NCBI RefSeq assembly: GCF_040372165.1
Contig: NZ_BAABWG010000003.1
Span: 707,739-771,738 of the forward strand
Source: Hydrogenophaga sp040372165
GTDB lineage: Bacteria > Pseudomonadota > Gammaproteobacteria > Burkholderiales > Burkholderiaceae_C
Length of the DNA: 64,000 bases
Reading direction: 5' to 3'
The notes beneath the pieces are model-generated. The model was given only the letters and a program-made list of their open reading frames with translations. It was not told where the DNA came from and did no database searches. The translations under genes were made by a program, and so were the position numbers. Positions within the stretch are counted from its first letter, which is position 1, and each line of letters opens with the position of its first letter. Positions 34,452 through 42,593 of the stretch are shown here, piece by piece.

Positions 34452-34542
34452 CCGAGGGCGCGGCGGATCCGGGTCTCCCGGTCCGCAACGCGCCGCCCCC
34501 TTGAGGGGGACGCGCAAAGCGCGGCGGGGGTGGTTCTTAGGT
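34452..34542 (-). repeat. Stop-proximal GC-rich repeat R3
   Basis: On the coding strand it starts ~10 bases after the dmpE stop: CCACCCCCGCCGCGCTTTGCGCG, then CCCCCTCAAGGGGG, then GGACCGGGAGACCCGGATCC. R4 and R5 share these three parts in the same order and orientation. Confidence 0.8.
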
Positions 34543-35328
34543 TCATGCGACAAACCGGACGGACGTGCTGCCCAGTCCGCCCACGCTGCTGTGCAGACTG
34601 TCTCCAGCGACCACGGGCACCAGCGGCGATTGCGAGCCGGAGAGGATGATGTCGCCGGCCTTGAGGCCGATGCCCAGACGGCCCAGCGTGTTCGCCAGCC
34701 ATGCCACGGCGTTCACGGGAGAGCCTTGCACCGACGCGCCGGTGGAGGTGCTGATGATTTCGCCGTTCTTCTCCAGCACCATGCCGGCCAACGACAGGTC
34801 AAGATCGCGCGGGCTCTTGCGCACACCGCCCAGGGTGAGCACGCCGCAGGAAGCGTTGTCGGCCACGGTGTCCTGGATCTTGATCTTCCAGTCCTTGATG
34901 CGCGAGTCGACGATCTCGAAGCAAGGCATCACGCAGTCGGTTGCGCGCAGCACGTCAGCGGCGGTCACGCCAGGGCCCTCCAGGTCTTTGGCGAGGATGA
35001 AGGCCACTTCGGCTTCGGCCTTGGGGGCGATCATCTCGCCCACGGAAATGGCCTGGCCTTCGTTGAACACCATGCCGGAGAGCAGGTGGCCGAAGTCGGG
35101 CTGGTTCACGCCCAGCATGTCCATGACGACCTTGCTGGTCACACCGATCTTCTTGCCCACCACGTGTTCGCCCGCGTCGATGCGGCGCTGGATCATGCGC
35201 AGCTGGATCTGGTACGCGTCTTCAATGGTGATGTCGGATTCGCGGTCGGTCAGTGGTGCGACGGCCTTGCGGTCCAACAGTGCCTGGTACAGCTCGTCGC
35301 CGTAGTGTTCAATCTTTTTTGCGTCCAT
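34543..35328 (-). CDS. dmpE: 2-oxopent-4-enoate (2-hydroxypentadienoate) hydratase
   Basis: 261 residues. Family stretches GKKIGVTSKVVMDMLGV, QPDFGHLL, APKAEAEVAFILAKDL with the metal-binding Glu pair, and DCVMPCFEIVDSRI are in place. It hydrates the product of DmpH or DmpD to 4-hydroxy-2-oxovalerate. It is closely similar to the second copy at 1241-2017. ATG at 35328, 106 bases after dmpD; the gap holds short-period repeats. Confidence 0.95.
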   Translation of the reverse strand: MDAKKIEHYGDELYQALLDRKAVAPLTDRESDITIEDAYQIQLRMIQRRIDAGEHVVGKKIGVTSKVVMDMLGVNQPDFGHLLSGMVFNEGQAISVGEMIAPKAEAEVAFILAKDLEGPGVTAADVLRATDCVMPCFEIVDSRIKDWKIKIQDTVADNASCGVLTLGGVRKSPRDLDLSLAGMVLEKNGEIISTSTGASVQGSPVNAVAWLANTLGRLGIGLKAGDIILSGSQSPLVPVVAGDSLHSSVGGLGSTSVRFVA

Positions 35329-35334
35329 GGTGCT

Positions 35335-35425
35335 TGCTCGCGTGTGTTGGTGTATGTGTTGTTGTGTTTGGGCAGGTATTGAAAAACTCGGATTCGGCTT
35401 CAGATTCGTACTCGGATTCAGAGCC
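35335..35425. repeat. Short-period repeats in dmpD-dmpE spacer
   Basis: Two runs: GTGTGTTG/GTTGTGT units, then GGATTC/TCAGATTC units. No gene fits. Confidence 0.55.
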
Positions 35426-35434
35426 CGGTCGGCT

Positions 35435-36295
35435 TTATGGCGCCTCGTCTGCTTCGGTCAGGAACTGGCTGACCAGATGGTTGAAGCGCGCCGTGTGTTC
35501 GATCTGCGTCCAGTGGCCGCAATGACCAAAGACATGCAGCTGGCTGTTTGGAATCCACTGCGACAGCGTGAGCGAGTTCTGCAGCGGGATGACCTGGTCT
35601 TCACGGCCATGAATGATCAGCGTCTCGTGGGGCAGGGCGCGGATGGCAGCTTCATCGCTGGCCATGGCGTCCACCCAGCGCTGGCGCGGGGCAGGGAACA
35701 TGGCCGAGAACGACTCCTGAAAGCCGGGGCGAATGCTGGCCTCGTAGCGCAGCCTGGCCAGCTCGTCGGTGACGAGCGCGCGGCTGTGCGCAAAGATGTC
35801 GAGCATCTTGCGCATTTCCTCGAGCGAAGGCTCATAGCCCCAGACGTCGTCCAGCCCTTGGGTGATGGGAAACTTCACGCCCACCGACCCCATCAGCACC
35901 AAGCGGCGCACACGTTCAGGCGCGCGAATGGCCAAAGCCAGCGACAACGCACCCCCAAACGAGTTGCCCACCACATCGGCTTTCTCGATGCCCATGGCAT
36001 CCATCAGGTCCAGCGCCTGCTGCACCCAGGTGTTCATGTTGTAGGCGATTCCTTCAGGCCGATCCGAATAGCCAAATCCCACCATGTCCGGCGCAACCAC
36101 CCGCCGCTCCTGCGACACCACCGGCAACACCAGCCGCCAGTTCGCCCACGCACTCACCCCCGGCCCCGACCCGTGGATGAACAACACCGGCGGCTGACCC
36201 GGCTTCGAAGAGCCGACGTCATGCACGTTCGTGTTGAACGCCCCAGTGCGAACGGAATTCGCAATCTCAGGATTGGAGGATGAAGAAGTGCTCAT
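35435..36295 (-). CDS. dmpD: 2-hydroxymuconic semialdehyde hydrolase
   Basis: 286 residues, alpha/beta hydrolase. The oxyanion-side stretch is VLFIHGSGPGVSAWANW, the nucleophile Ser is in VVGNSFGGALS (residue ~110), Asp is in LIIHGREDQVIPL and His in FGHCGHWTQIEH. DmpD cleaves 2-hydroxymuconic semialdehyde (or the ketone from methylcatechols) to 2-hydroxypentadienoate. It follows dmpC with repeat R4 in the gap. Confidence 0.94.
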   Translation of the reverse strand: MSTSSSSNPEIANSVRTGAFNTNVHDVGSSKPGQPPVLFIHGSGPGVSAWANWRLVLPVVSQERRVVAPDMVGFGYSDRPEGIAYNMNTWVQQALDLMDAMGIEKADVVGNSFGGALSLALAIRAPERVRRLVLMGSVGVKFPITQGLDDVWGYEPSLEEMRKMLDIFAHSRALVTDELARLRYEASIRPGFQESFSAMFPAPRQRWVDAMASDEAAIRALPHETLIIHGREDQVIPLQNSLTLSQWIPNSQLHVFGHCGHWTQIEHTARFNHLVSQFLTEADEAP

Positions 36296-36344
36296 AAAGA
36301 AAGAGGTCAGTCAGATAGCGTTCGAGTGAAGTGCCTTCAACCGA

Positions 36345-36428
36345 GGCTGCGACGGATCCGGGTCCCCCGGTCCGTACGCAGCGCCCCCCAGTGGGGGGTG
36401 ACGCGCCTGCGGCGCGTCGCGGGGGGCG
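36345..36428 (-). repeat. Stop-proximal GC-rich repeat R4
   Basis: Begins directly after the dmpC stop on the coding strand: CCCCCCGCGACGCGCC, hairpin CCCCCCACTGGGGGG, then GTACGGACCGGGGGACCCGGATCC. Same orientation and order as R3 and R5. Confidence 0.8.
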
Positions 36429-37883
36429 TCAAAGCTTCACCATGACGTTTCGAAGTTCGGTATAAAACTCCAGCGAATGCACACCACCCTCGCGGCCAAT
36501 GCCGCTGGACTTGGAGCCACCAAAGGCGGTACGCAGGTCGCGCAGGAACCAGCTGTTGATCCAGCACAGGCCCACTTCGATGGACGCTGCCATGCGGTGT
36601 GCGGTTTCCAGGTTTTGCGTCCACACCGTGGTGGCCAGGCCGTAGTCGGTGTCGTTGGCCAGCTCAATCGCTTCTTCCACCGTGTCGAAGGGAGCGATGT
36701 GGCAGCAAGGGCCGAAGATTTCTTCGCGGATGATGGGGCTGGTCTCGGGCAGTCCGGTCCAGATGGTGGGCTGCACGTAATGACCATCCTTGTACTGGTC
36801 AGGCAGCTCGGGCGAACCGCCGCCGGTCACCACGGTGGCGCCTTCGGCCTTGGCCTTCTCGTAGTAGCCCATGACCTTTTGCTTGTGTTCAGCGGAAATC
36901 AATGGGCCGAGGTTCACGCCGTCCATTTCGCTCGGGCCCACCTTGAGGGCTTCGGCCTTGGCCTTGAGGGCTGCGACGAACTTGTCAAAGATGGGGCGCT
37001 GCACGTACACGCGCTCGGTGCCCAGGCAAACCTGGCCGCAGTTTTCAAACGCGGAGCGGGTGATGCCGGCCACGGCCTTGTCGAAATCGGCGTCGGCAAA
37101 CACGATGCCGGCGTTCTTGCCGCCCAGCTCGAAGGACACGGGGCGCACGCCCTTGGCGGCGGCGGCCATGATGGCTTCACCTGTGCGGGTCTCGCCCGTG
37201 AAGGTGATGGCGTTGACGCCAGGGTTGCGGGTGAGGAATTCGCCGGCAGAGCCGGGGCCGAAACCGTGCACCACGTTGTACACGCCCTTGGGCACGCCGA
37301 CCTTGTCCATCACTTCGCCCAGCAGGGTCGCGGTGGCAGGGGTTTCTTCCGAAGGCTTGACGATGACGGTGTTGCCGCAGGCCAGCGCCTGGCCCACTTT
37401 CCATGTCATCAACAACAGTGGCAGGTTCCAGGGGCAGACAACGCCGACCACGCCCACCGGTGAACGCACCGCGTAAGACAGGGCGGTGCCGCCGTCTGGC
37501 GTGGTCATCTGGAAGCTCTCGGTGGGAACGTTCTTGATGATGTCGGCAAAGACCTTGAAGTTGGCCGCTCCGCGGGGAATGTCGATGTGTGAGGCCAGCG
37601 ACTTGGGCTTGCCGGTGTCGGCAATCTCGGCGGCGAGGAAGTCGTCAAAGCGGTTGTTGATTTCGTCGGCCACGGCGTAGAGCATTTCCACGCGCTTGAC
37701 CACGCTCATCTGGCCCCACTCGCCTTTGAGGGCAGCACGGGCAGCGGTCACAGCGGCGTCCACTTCAGCCTGACCGGCTTCGTGGACCATGCCGATCACA
37801 CGGTTGTCGGCCGGCGCGCGGTTTTCAAACGTCTTGCTGGTGGCAACAAACTCACCGTTGATGAAGTTCAGAAACTGTTTCAT
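36429..37883 (-). CDS. dmpC: 2-hydroxymuconic semialdehyde dehydrogenase
   Basis: 484 residues, aldehyde dehydrogenase superfamily. Catalytic Cys is in FENCGQVCLGTERVYV (residue ~284), the general base Glu in SFELGGKNAGIVF, and the NAD-binding stretch in PWNLPLLLMTWKVGQALACGNTVIVKPSE. It oxidises the C23O product to 2-hydroxymuconate, the 4-oxalocrotonate branch. It lies between the GlcG-like gene (104 bases) and dmpD. Confidence 0.96.
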   Translation of the reverse strand: MKQFLNFINGEFVATSKTFENRAPADNRVIGMVHEAGQAEVDAAVTAARAALKGEWGQMSVVKRVEMLYAVADEINNRFDDFLAAEIADTGKPKSLASHIDIPRGAANFKVFADIIKNVPTESFQMTTPDGGTALSYAVRSPVGVVGVVCPWNLPLLLMTWKVGQALACGNTVIVKPSEETPATATLLGEVMDKVGVPKGVYNVVHGFGPGSAGEFLTRNPGVNAITFTGETRTGEAIMAAAAKGVRPVSFELGGKNAGIVFADADFDKAVAGITRSAFENCGQVCLGTERVYVQRPIFDKFVAALKAKAEALKVGPSEMDGVNLGPLISAEHKQKVMGYYEKAKAEGATVVTGGGSPELPDQYKDGHYVQPTIWTGLPETSPIIREEIFGPCCHIAPFDTVEEAIELANDTDYGLATTVWTQNLETAHRMAASIEVGLCWINSWFLRDLRTAFGGSKSSGIGREGGVHSLEFYTELRNVMVKL

Positions 37884-37987
37884 GGAAGTTCTTCGGGATG
37901 ACGTAAAGACAAAAAAGACAAGAAAGCAAAAAGAGAGAAATGCAAAGAGTGAAGCGACAAAGGTTCAGGTCGCGTTGCCGCAGACGA

Positions 37988-38422
37988 TCAGCCCAGCTTC
38001 AGCAAGGCATCGATGCCAGCCTGGGCGCATTCAGCGTCTTGCTCGGCAGAGCCACCCGAGACGCCAATGCCGCCAATCAAGGCGTCGCCGACACGCACAG
38101 GCAAACCACCGCCAAACACCACCAGGCGCGGGCGGTGCGGCATGCCAATGCGCAGTGCCTCGTCGCTCTCCAGCACCTTGGGCCAGTCGGCGGTGGGGAA
38201 GCCAAAACTGGCAGCGGTGTACGCCTTGTCGATCGCGATATCAATCGAATGCAAAAACGCATTGGGCATGCGCAGGAATGCAGCCAAGGTGCCCGACGCA
38301 TCGGTCACTGCCACATTGATGCGAATCCCCAATGCCTCCGCCTTCGCCACAGCCGCTTCACAAGCCAACGAAGCCGCCTTGGCAGAAATCACATAAGAAG
38401 AAACAGCCATCGATTCATTCAT
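37988..38422 (-). CDS. GlcG/HbpS-like protein of the meta operon
   Basis: 144 residues. GlcG/HbpS fold pattern: ISAKAASLACEAAVAKAEALGIRINVAVTDASGTLAAFLRM, then IDIAIDKAYTAASFGFPT, and the Gly-rich GGGLPVRVGDALIGGIGVSGGSAEQDAECAQAGI. ATG at 38422 follows GGAG nine bases upstream. Such genes recur in phenol and catechol meta operons of Comamonas relatives; the job is not settled, with heme or metabolite binding suggested for the family. Confidence 0.85.
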   Translation of the reverse strand: MNESMAVSSYVISAKAASLACEAAVAKAEALGIRINVAVTDASGTLAAFLRMPNAFLHSIDIAIDKAYTAASFGFPTADWPKVLESDEALRIGMPHRPRLVVFGGGLPVRVGDALIGGIGVSGGSAEQDAECAQAGIDALLKLG

Positions 38423-38469
38423 AAACAAAAACTCCAAACCTCAAACGCCAGACCAGGTCCGAGCGAAGT

Positions 38470-38564
38470 CACCTCAACCCGAGGGTGCGACGGATCCGGG
38501 TCCTCCGGTCCGTACGCACCGCCCCCTTGAGGGGGTGAAGCGCCTTCGCGCTTCGCGGGGGTGG
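38470..38564 (-). repeat. Stop-proximal GC-rich repeat R5
   Basis: Begins six bases after the dmpB stop on the coding strand: CCACCCCCGCGAAGCGCG, hairpin CCCCCTCAAGGGGG, then GTACGGACCGGAGGACCCGGATCC. It fills the gap to the GlcG-like gene. Confidence 0.8.
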
Positions 38565-39491
38565 TCAAGTCACCACGCTCAGGAACGCATCATTGAGTTT
38601 CCGGTCGTGATAGAAAATGCCGCGACCCACTTCTTCCCAGCTCCACGTTGTCGCTGGCATGTCGGGGTACCACTGGTAGCCACCGCAGAAGGTTTCCATG
38701 CGGTTGCCCGATGGGTCGAAGAAGTAGATGGTGGTGCCGCGGGTGATGCCGTGGCGGGTCGGGCCGATGTCGATGGACACGCGGTGCATGGACATGATGT
38801 CGGCCGCACGCAGCACCTGCTCCCAGCTCTCGAGCATGAAGCTCACGTGGTGCAGCTTGTCGTCTTCGGCATGGCGAACCATGGCGATGTCGTGCGCCTT
38901 GGTCGAGCAGGTCAGCCAGGTGCCCAGATCGGTTTCGCCGTCTTCGAGCTTGACGCGCTCGACGAGCGAGAAGCCCAGCACGTCTTCAAAGATCTTGCGG
39001 TTGCCGTCGATGTCGCCGCCGTAGATCAGGGCGTGGTCCATGCGCACGGGGTTGATGCCCTTCTGGTTTTCCAGCCAGGCTTCGGGGCTGTCATAGCCCA
39101 GACCGTTGCCCACGCCCTTTTTCTCGGCGTACAGCTCGATGGTGTGGCCGGTAGGGATCTTGAAGCGCACGCGCTCGCCGGTTTCCAGCATTTCGCCAGC
39201 TGGCACGCGCTCGGTGGTCAGGCCAGCGTTCTTGAGGTCTGAGTCGAGCTTGTCCAGCGTGGCCTTGCTGTCCACCTTGTACGCAAAGGCATCGAGGCCG
39301 GCCCGATCGGCTTTGCGGATCACAAAGCTGCTGTGATCGAATTCGTCATTGCACTTGAAGTACACACGCCCGCTTTTGTCGCGGCCTGTCTCCTTCAGGC
39401 CCATCACGTTGGTGTAGAACTGCACGGATTCGTCGAGGTCCAGCACACGCACAACAGCGTGGCCGGGACGAAGTACGCCTGTCATTGCCAT
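38565..39491 (-). CDS. dmpB: Catechol 2,3-dioxygenase
   Basis: 308 residues. Iron ligands: His in PVRMDHALIYGG, His in DDKLHHVSFMLE, Glu in GNRMETFCGGYQW. It opens catechol between C2 and C3 to 2-hydroxymuconic semialdehyde. ATG at 39491 follows AAGGAGACTG; the 26 codons above it are not conserved. It follows the dmpQ stop by 74 bases. Closer to the DmpB/XylE pattern than the left copy. Confidence 0.96.
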   Translation of the reverse strand: MAMTGVLRPGHAVVRVLDLDESVQFYTNVMGLKETGRDKSGRVYFKCNDEFDHSSFVIRKADRAGLDAFAYKVDSKATLDKLDSDLKNAGLTTERVPAGEMLETGERVRFKIPTGHTIELYAEKKGVGNGLGYDSPEAWLENQKGINPVRMDHALIYGGDIDGNRKIFEDVLGFSLVERVKLEDGETDLGTWLTCSTKAHDIAMVRHAEDDKLHHVSFMLESWEQVLRAADIMSMHRVSIDIGPTRHGITRGTTIYFFDPSGNRMETFCGGYQWYPDMPATTWSWEEVGRGIFYHDRKLNDAFLSVVT

Positions 39492-39565
39492 TTCAGTCTC
39501 CTTCTCTGGTGGTTGGTTTGGCGGTAGCGATAGGGGAAATCGGGTTGAGCGCGTTGTTTCAACAA

Positions 39566-39901
39566 TCACAGTGCCTTGGCCGGCTCAACCCTGATGCGGC
39601 TGACACTTTTCTTCATCTTTCCAATGACTTCGAGACGGATGGCGCTGGTGGGCTTGACGCGGCAGGCCAGTACCCGGCCTTTGGCTTCGTCTTCGACGCT
39701 CACGTGGTCGCGACTCATGACGCGGCTCACATAGCTGCCTTCGAGCACCTGCACCTTGCACACACCGCAGCCGCCATTGCGGCAGCCCACAGGAATGCCT
39801 TTGCGCTGGAGCGACTCCATGCCCTCGAGCAAGGAGCGGTCTTCGCGGCAGAGGTATTGCTCTCCTGTGTCTTCGATCAGGACGTTGTGTTTGGTGGTCA
39901 C
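39566..39901 (-). CDS. dmpQ: 2Fe-2S ferredoxin that reactivates catechol dioxygenase
   Basis: 111 residues, chloroplast-type ferredoxin. Cysteine ligands are in GCRNGGCGVCK plus CRVKP further on. DmpQ/XylT proteins re-reduce the C23O iron after inactivation by substituted catechols. It is the first gene of the meta operon, directly in front of dmpB and behind the LysR-controlled promoter. Confidence 0.93.
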   Translation of the reverse strand: MTTKHNVLIEDTGEQYLCREDRSLLEGMESLQRKGIPVGCRNGGCGVCKVQVLEGSYVSRVMSRDHVSVEDEAKGRVLACRVKPTSAIRLEVIGKMKKSVSRIRVEPAKAL

Positions 39902-40013
39902 TCGGCTTGTCTCCAGTCAGGGCAGACCCGTCTGCCCAGGGCTATCACTGCCCTTTCGCTACCCGCTCGGGGTACACCGTCTTTGTTGCGTGTGTTTCCC
40001 GAACGTCTTGTCA

Positions 40014-40077
40014 CGATAGGCATGGGGTGTGATACTGTCCAATACCAATTTTTGGAAACGCAATACCGTTTTGGTAT
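40014..40077 (-). promoter_or_regulatory. LysR-type operator and promoter of main meta operon
   Basis: Perfect ATAC-N7-GTAT box at 40063-40077; leftward from it GTATTGGAC with TTGGAC (40042-40037) as -35 and TATCGT about 18 bases on as -10. The box also lies 40 bases before the LysR start at 40117, the place for autoregulation. The same layout, with identical spacing, is found at 3136-3176. Confidence 0.75.
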
Positions 40078-40116
40078 CGGACAAGTTGTGCGGTCAGAAT
40101 GTGGAAGGTCTGAGCT

Positions 40117-41040
40117 GTGGTGGATCTCAAGGACATGCGCTACTTCCTGGCCCTGGCCGAGGAAGGCAATTTCGGGCGAGCTGCGCAGCGGCTTCACATG
40201 ACGCAGCCGCCCCTGACGCGCTACATCCATGGGCTGGAAGAGCGCCTGGGCACGGCCCTGTTCGTCCGCACACCCAAGGGCGTGACGCTGACCGAAGCGG
40301 GGCAGACTCTGCTGGAAGAGGTGCCCAACCTGCTCACCCTGGCCAAACGGGCGACGGAGCGCACGCAGCTGGCGGGGCAGGGTCTGATCGGTCAGCTCGA
40401 TGTGGGCCTGTTCGGCTCGGGCGTGCTGGATGTGATCCCGCGCATGCTGGCGCGTTTTCACAAGGCCAGGCCCAAGGTGAAGATCGTGCTGCACAACCTG
40501 ACCAAGGACGCGCAGCTCAATGCCTTGCGTGAGCGACGCATCTCCATTGGCTTCAACCGGCTGGTGCCTGAAGAGGAGGGCATCACGGTGGAGCCGGTGT
40601 TTCGTGAGCGGCCGGTGGTGGCGATTCCGGCGACGAATCCGCTCTCGGTCCGGCCCAGCATCAGCTTGAAAGATCTGGACAATGTGCCGCTCATCACCTA
40701 CCCGAACGTGCCCATGCGCGGCCTGGCACAAGCCGTGGCCGACGCCTTTGAAGCCGAAAACGTGCGGCTGAAGGTGGAACAGGAGGTGGAAGACGTGGTG
40801 ACGGCCGTGGCGCTGGTGGCTACCGGCTTTGGTGTGGCCATCACCACGCAATCGGCGGCCAATCTGCGCTTGCCGGGGGTGGTGTTCAGGCCCCTGACCA
40901 GCAAAACCCTGCGCGAACTGGAGCTCAGTTGCCTCTACCGCACGGGCGACCCGTCGCCAGTGCTCCAGACCTTTCTGGAGGTGGTGCATGAGTTTGCACG
41001 TGAGGCGAATCGGCATGGCGGGCACTTCACACCCGTTTGA
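40117..41040 (+). CDS. LysR family regulator of the meta pathway
   Basis: 307 residues. Winged helix-turn-helix at residues ~4-65 (MRYFLALAEEGNFGRAAQRLHMTQPPLTRYIHGLEERLG), then a CatR/BenM-like effector domain. GTG at 40117 (or the next codon, GTG at 40120) is the likely start. It is divergent from dmpQ, over the shared operator, and its 3' end overlaps dmpP by 14 bases tail to tail. Counterparts in Comamonas phenol loci (AphT/PhcT type) activate the meta operon; equivalence is inferred from position and family. Confidence 0.88.
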   Translation: MVDLKDMRYFLALAEEGNFGRAAQRLHMTQPPLTRYIHGLEERLGTALFVRTPKGVTLTEAGQTLLEEVPNLLTLAKRATERTQLAGQGLIGQLDVGLFGSGVLDVIPRMLARFHKARPKVKIVLHNLTKDAQLNALRERRISIGFNRLVPEEEGITVEPVFRERPVVAIPATNPLSVRPSISLKDLDNVPLITYPNVPMRGLAQAVADAFEAENVRLKVEQEVEDVVTAVALVATGFGVAITTQSAANLRLPGVVFRPLTSKTLRELELSCLYRTGDPSPVLQTFLEVVHEFAREANRHGGHFTPV

Positions 41041-42088
41041 ACAGAGGGCTGCGGGCTTGCTGCGCGTCGGCGGCTGAGAGAAATCGCTCGGTGTAGATGT
41101 CGCGCTCGAACAGGCGGCCTTGCATCAATGCACCGATCCCGGCTTCGATCATGGGCGGCGGCCCGCACAGGTAGGCCTTGTGGCCGGCAAAACCATTGGT
41201 GAAGTGCGCACTGGCAGCCTCGTGCACGAAGCCGCGCAAGCCCTGCCAGCCGGATTCGGCGGGCTCGTCTGAGAGGGCGGGCACATAGGTGAAGTTCGGG
41301 TGCGCCTCTGCCAGCGCCAGGAACTCGTCGTGGTCGTACAGCTCTTCGAGCGACCGCTGGCCATAGACAAGGGTGATGGATTGCTGGCAGCCTTCGGCCA
41401 GCAAATCCAGAATCATGGACCTTGGGCTGGACAGGCCCGAACCGCCGGCCATGAAGATCATGGGCATGTCGGCAGACTTGCGCACAAAGAAGCGGCCATA
41501 GGGTCCGCTGAGCTGGACCTCGTCGCCGGTCTTCAGTTCATCGTGCAGCCAGGCTGTACCTTGCCCGCCGGGCACGCGTCGAACGTGAAGTTCGATCACG
41601 GCAGTGTCGTTCACCTCTTGCGGTGGGTTGGCAATGGAAAATGCGCGCGTGCCCTCCAGGCCAGGAATGGTCAGCTGCACATACTGGCCGGCCTGGAACT
41701 GCATGGGCCGGTCGAGCTTGAGGCGCAAGCGTTTGATGGTGGGGGTGAGGTCGGTGCTTTCTTGCACCACCCCTGAAAAGTCTTCGACCGGAATCGATTC
41801 GGCGTCCGGATCTTCTTCAATGTCTGCTTCGATGGTGGCGTCGCTGAGCAAGGTGGCGCAGCAGGCCAGCGTCTTGCCTTCTTCGCGCTCAACGTCCATC
41901 AGCGCAAACGGGTTGGCGGCGCCATGGTCCACTTCGCCGTCGGCCACATCCACCTTGCACGAGCCGCACATGCCGTGGCCACACGCGTGGGGCAGATAAA
42001 TGCCTTGTCGCAGTGCGGCATCCAGCAGGGTCTGGTTGTCTTCCACCTCGATGGTGGTGCCGAGTGGTTCGATGGTGAGCTGGTACAT
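41027..42088 (-). CDS. dmpP: Phenol hydroxylase reductase component
   Basis: 353 residues, the DmpP length. N-terminal 2Fe-2S domain with CGHGMCGSCKVD and a later CC pair (LACCATL), FAD domain with GTRAFSIANPP, NAD domain with MIFMAGGSGLSSPRSM and YLCGPPPMIEAG. It passes electrons from NADH to the hydroxylase. ATG at 42088 starts at the conserved YQLTIEPLG. It is 139 bases after dmpO and last in the hydroxylase operon. Confidence 0.96.
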   Translation of the reverse strand: MYQLTIEPLGTTIEVEDNQTLLDAALRQGIYLPHACGHGMCGSCKVDVADGEVDHGAANPFALMDVEREEGKTLACCATLLSDATIEADIEEDPDAESIPVEDFSGVVQESTDLTPTIKRLRLKLDRPMQFQAGQYVQLTIPGLEGTRAFSIANPPQEVNDTAVIELHVRRVPGGQGTAWLHDELKTGDEVQLSGPYGRFFVRKSADMPMIFMAGGSGLSSPRSMILDLLAEGCQQSITLVYGQRSLEELYDHDEFLALAEAHPNFTYVPALSDEPAESGWQGLRGFVHEAASAHFTNGFAGHKAYLCGPPPMIEAGIGALMQGRLFERDIYTERFLSAADAQQARSPLFKRV

Positions 42089-42227
42089 GGCGTAGGCGAA
42101 CAAAGCCCCAACCCGCGGCAGACCGGGGGCATGAAAGGCATGAAGCAAGAGAAGAAGTTCGGGAAAAAGCGGGCTGCCGACGGCCACGCATGTGACCGAA
42201 GGCAGACCGAAAGAGACAACCCGGTGA

Positions 42228-42593
42228 TCAGTGATGCGAGTTGTTGATGCCCGTGAGACCAGGCGTACGGAAGCGGATCACGTCCTTGTGCTGCAGACCG
42301 TTTTCGGCGAGCGACTTGGTCGGGTCCGGCTTCCAGGGCTTGCCGGACTTGAACCACTCGGCCTTGTCCCAATCGATCTTGGCGAAGTCCGGGTGGTAGC
42401 CGTAAATGCCAGGCAGCACTGCCGCAGACAGCGCCCCGAAAGGCGTGTCCGGTGGCAGAGGCAGGCAAAACGGTGCGCAGAACATCAGGTGGTCTTCCCA
42501 GCCGATGTAGAGCAGCGGTGCAGGAAAGTTCTCCCGTACGTCTTTCATCGGGAAGTCGTACGGGGCTTCAAGGGTGTTGGCAACAACGCTCAT
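42228..42593 (-). CDS. dmpO: Phenol hydroxylase gamma subunit
   Basis: 121 residues, near the DmpO length. Family stretches: RENFPAPLLYIGWEDHLMFCAPFCLPLPPDTPFGAL and YHPDFAKIDWDKAEW. It is the small subunit of the (NOL)2 oxygenase. ATG at 42593 overlaps the dmpN stop (ATGA), with AAAGGAG before it. Confidence 0.95.
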   Translation of the reverse strand: MSVVANTLEAPYDFPMKDVRENFPAPLLYIGWEDHLMFCAPFCLPLPPDTPFGALSAAVLPGIYGYHPDFAKIDWDKAEWFKSGKPWKPDPTKSLAENGLQHKDVIRFRTPGLTGINNSHH

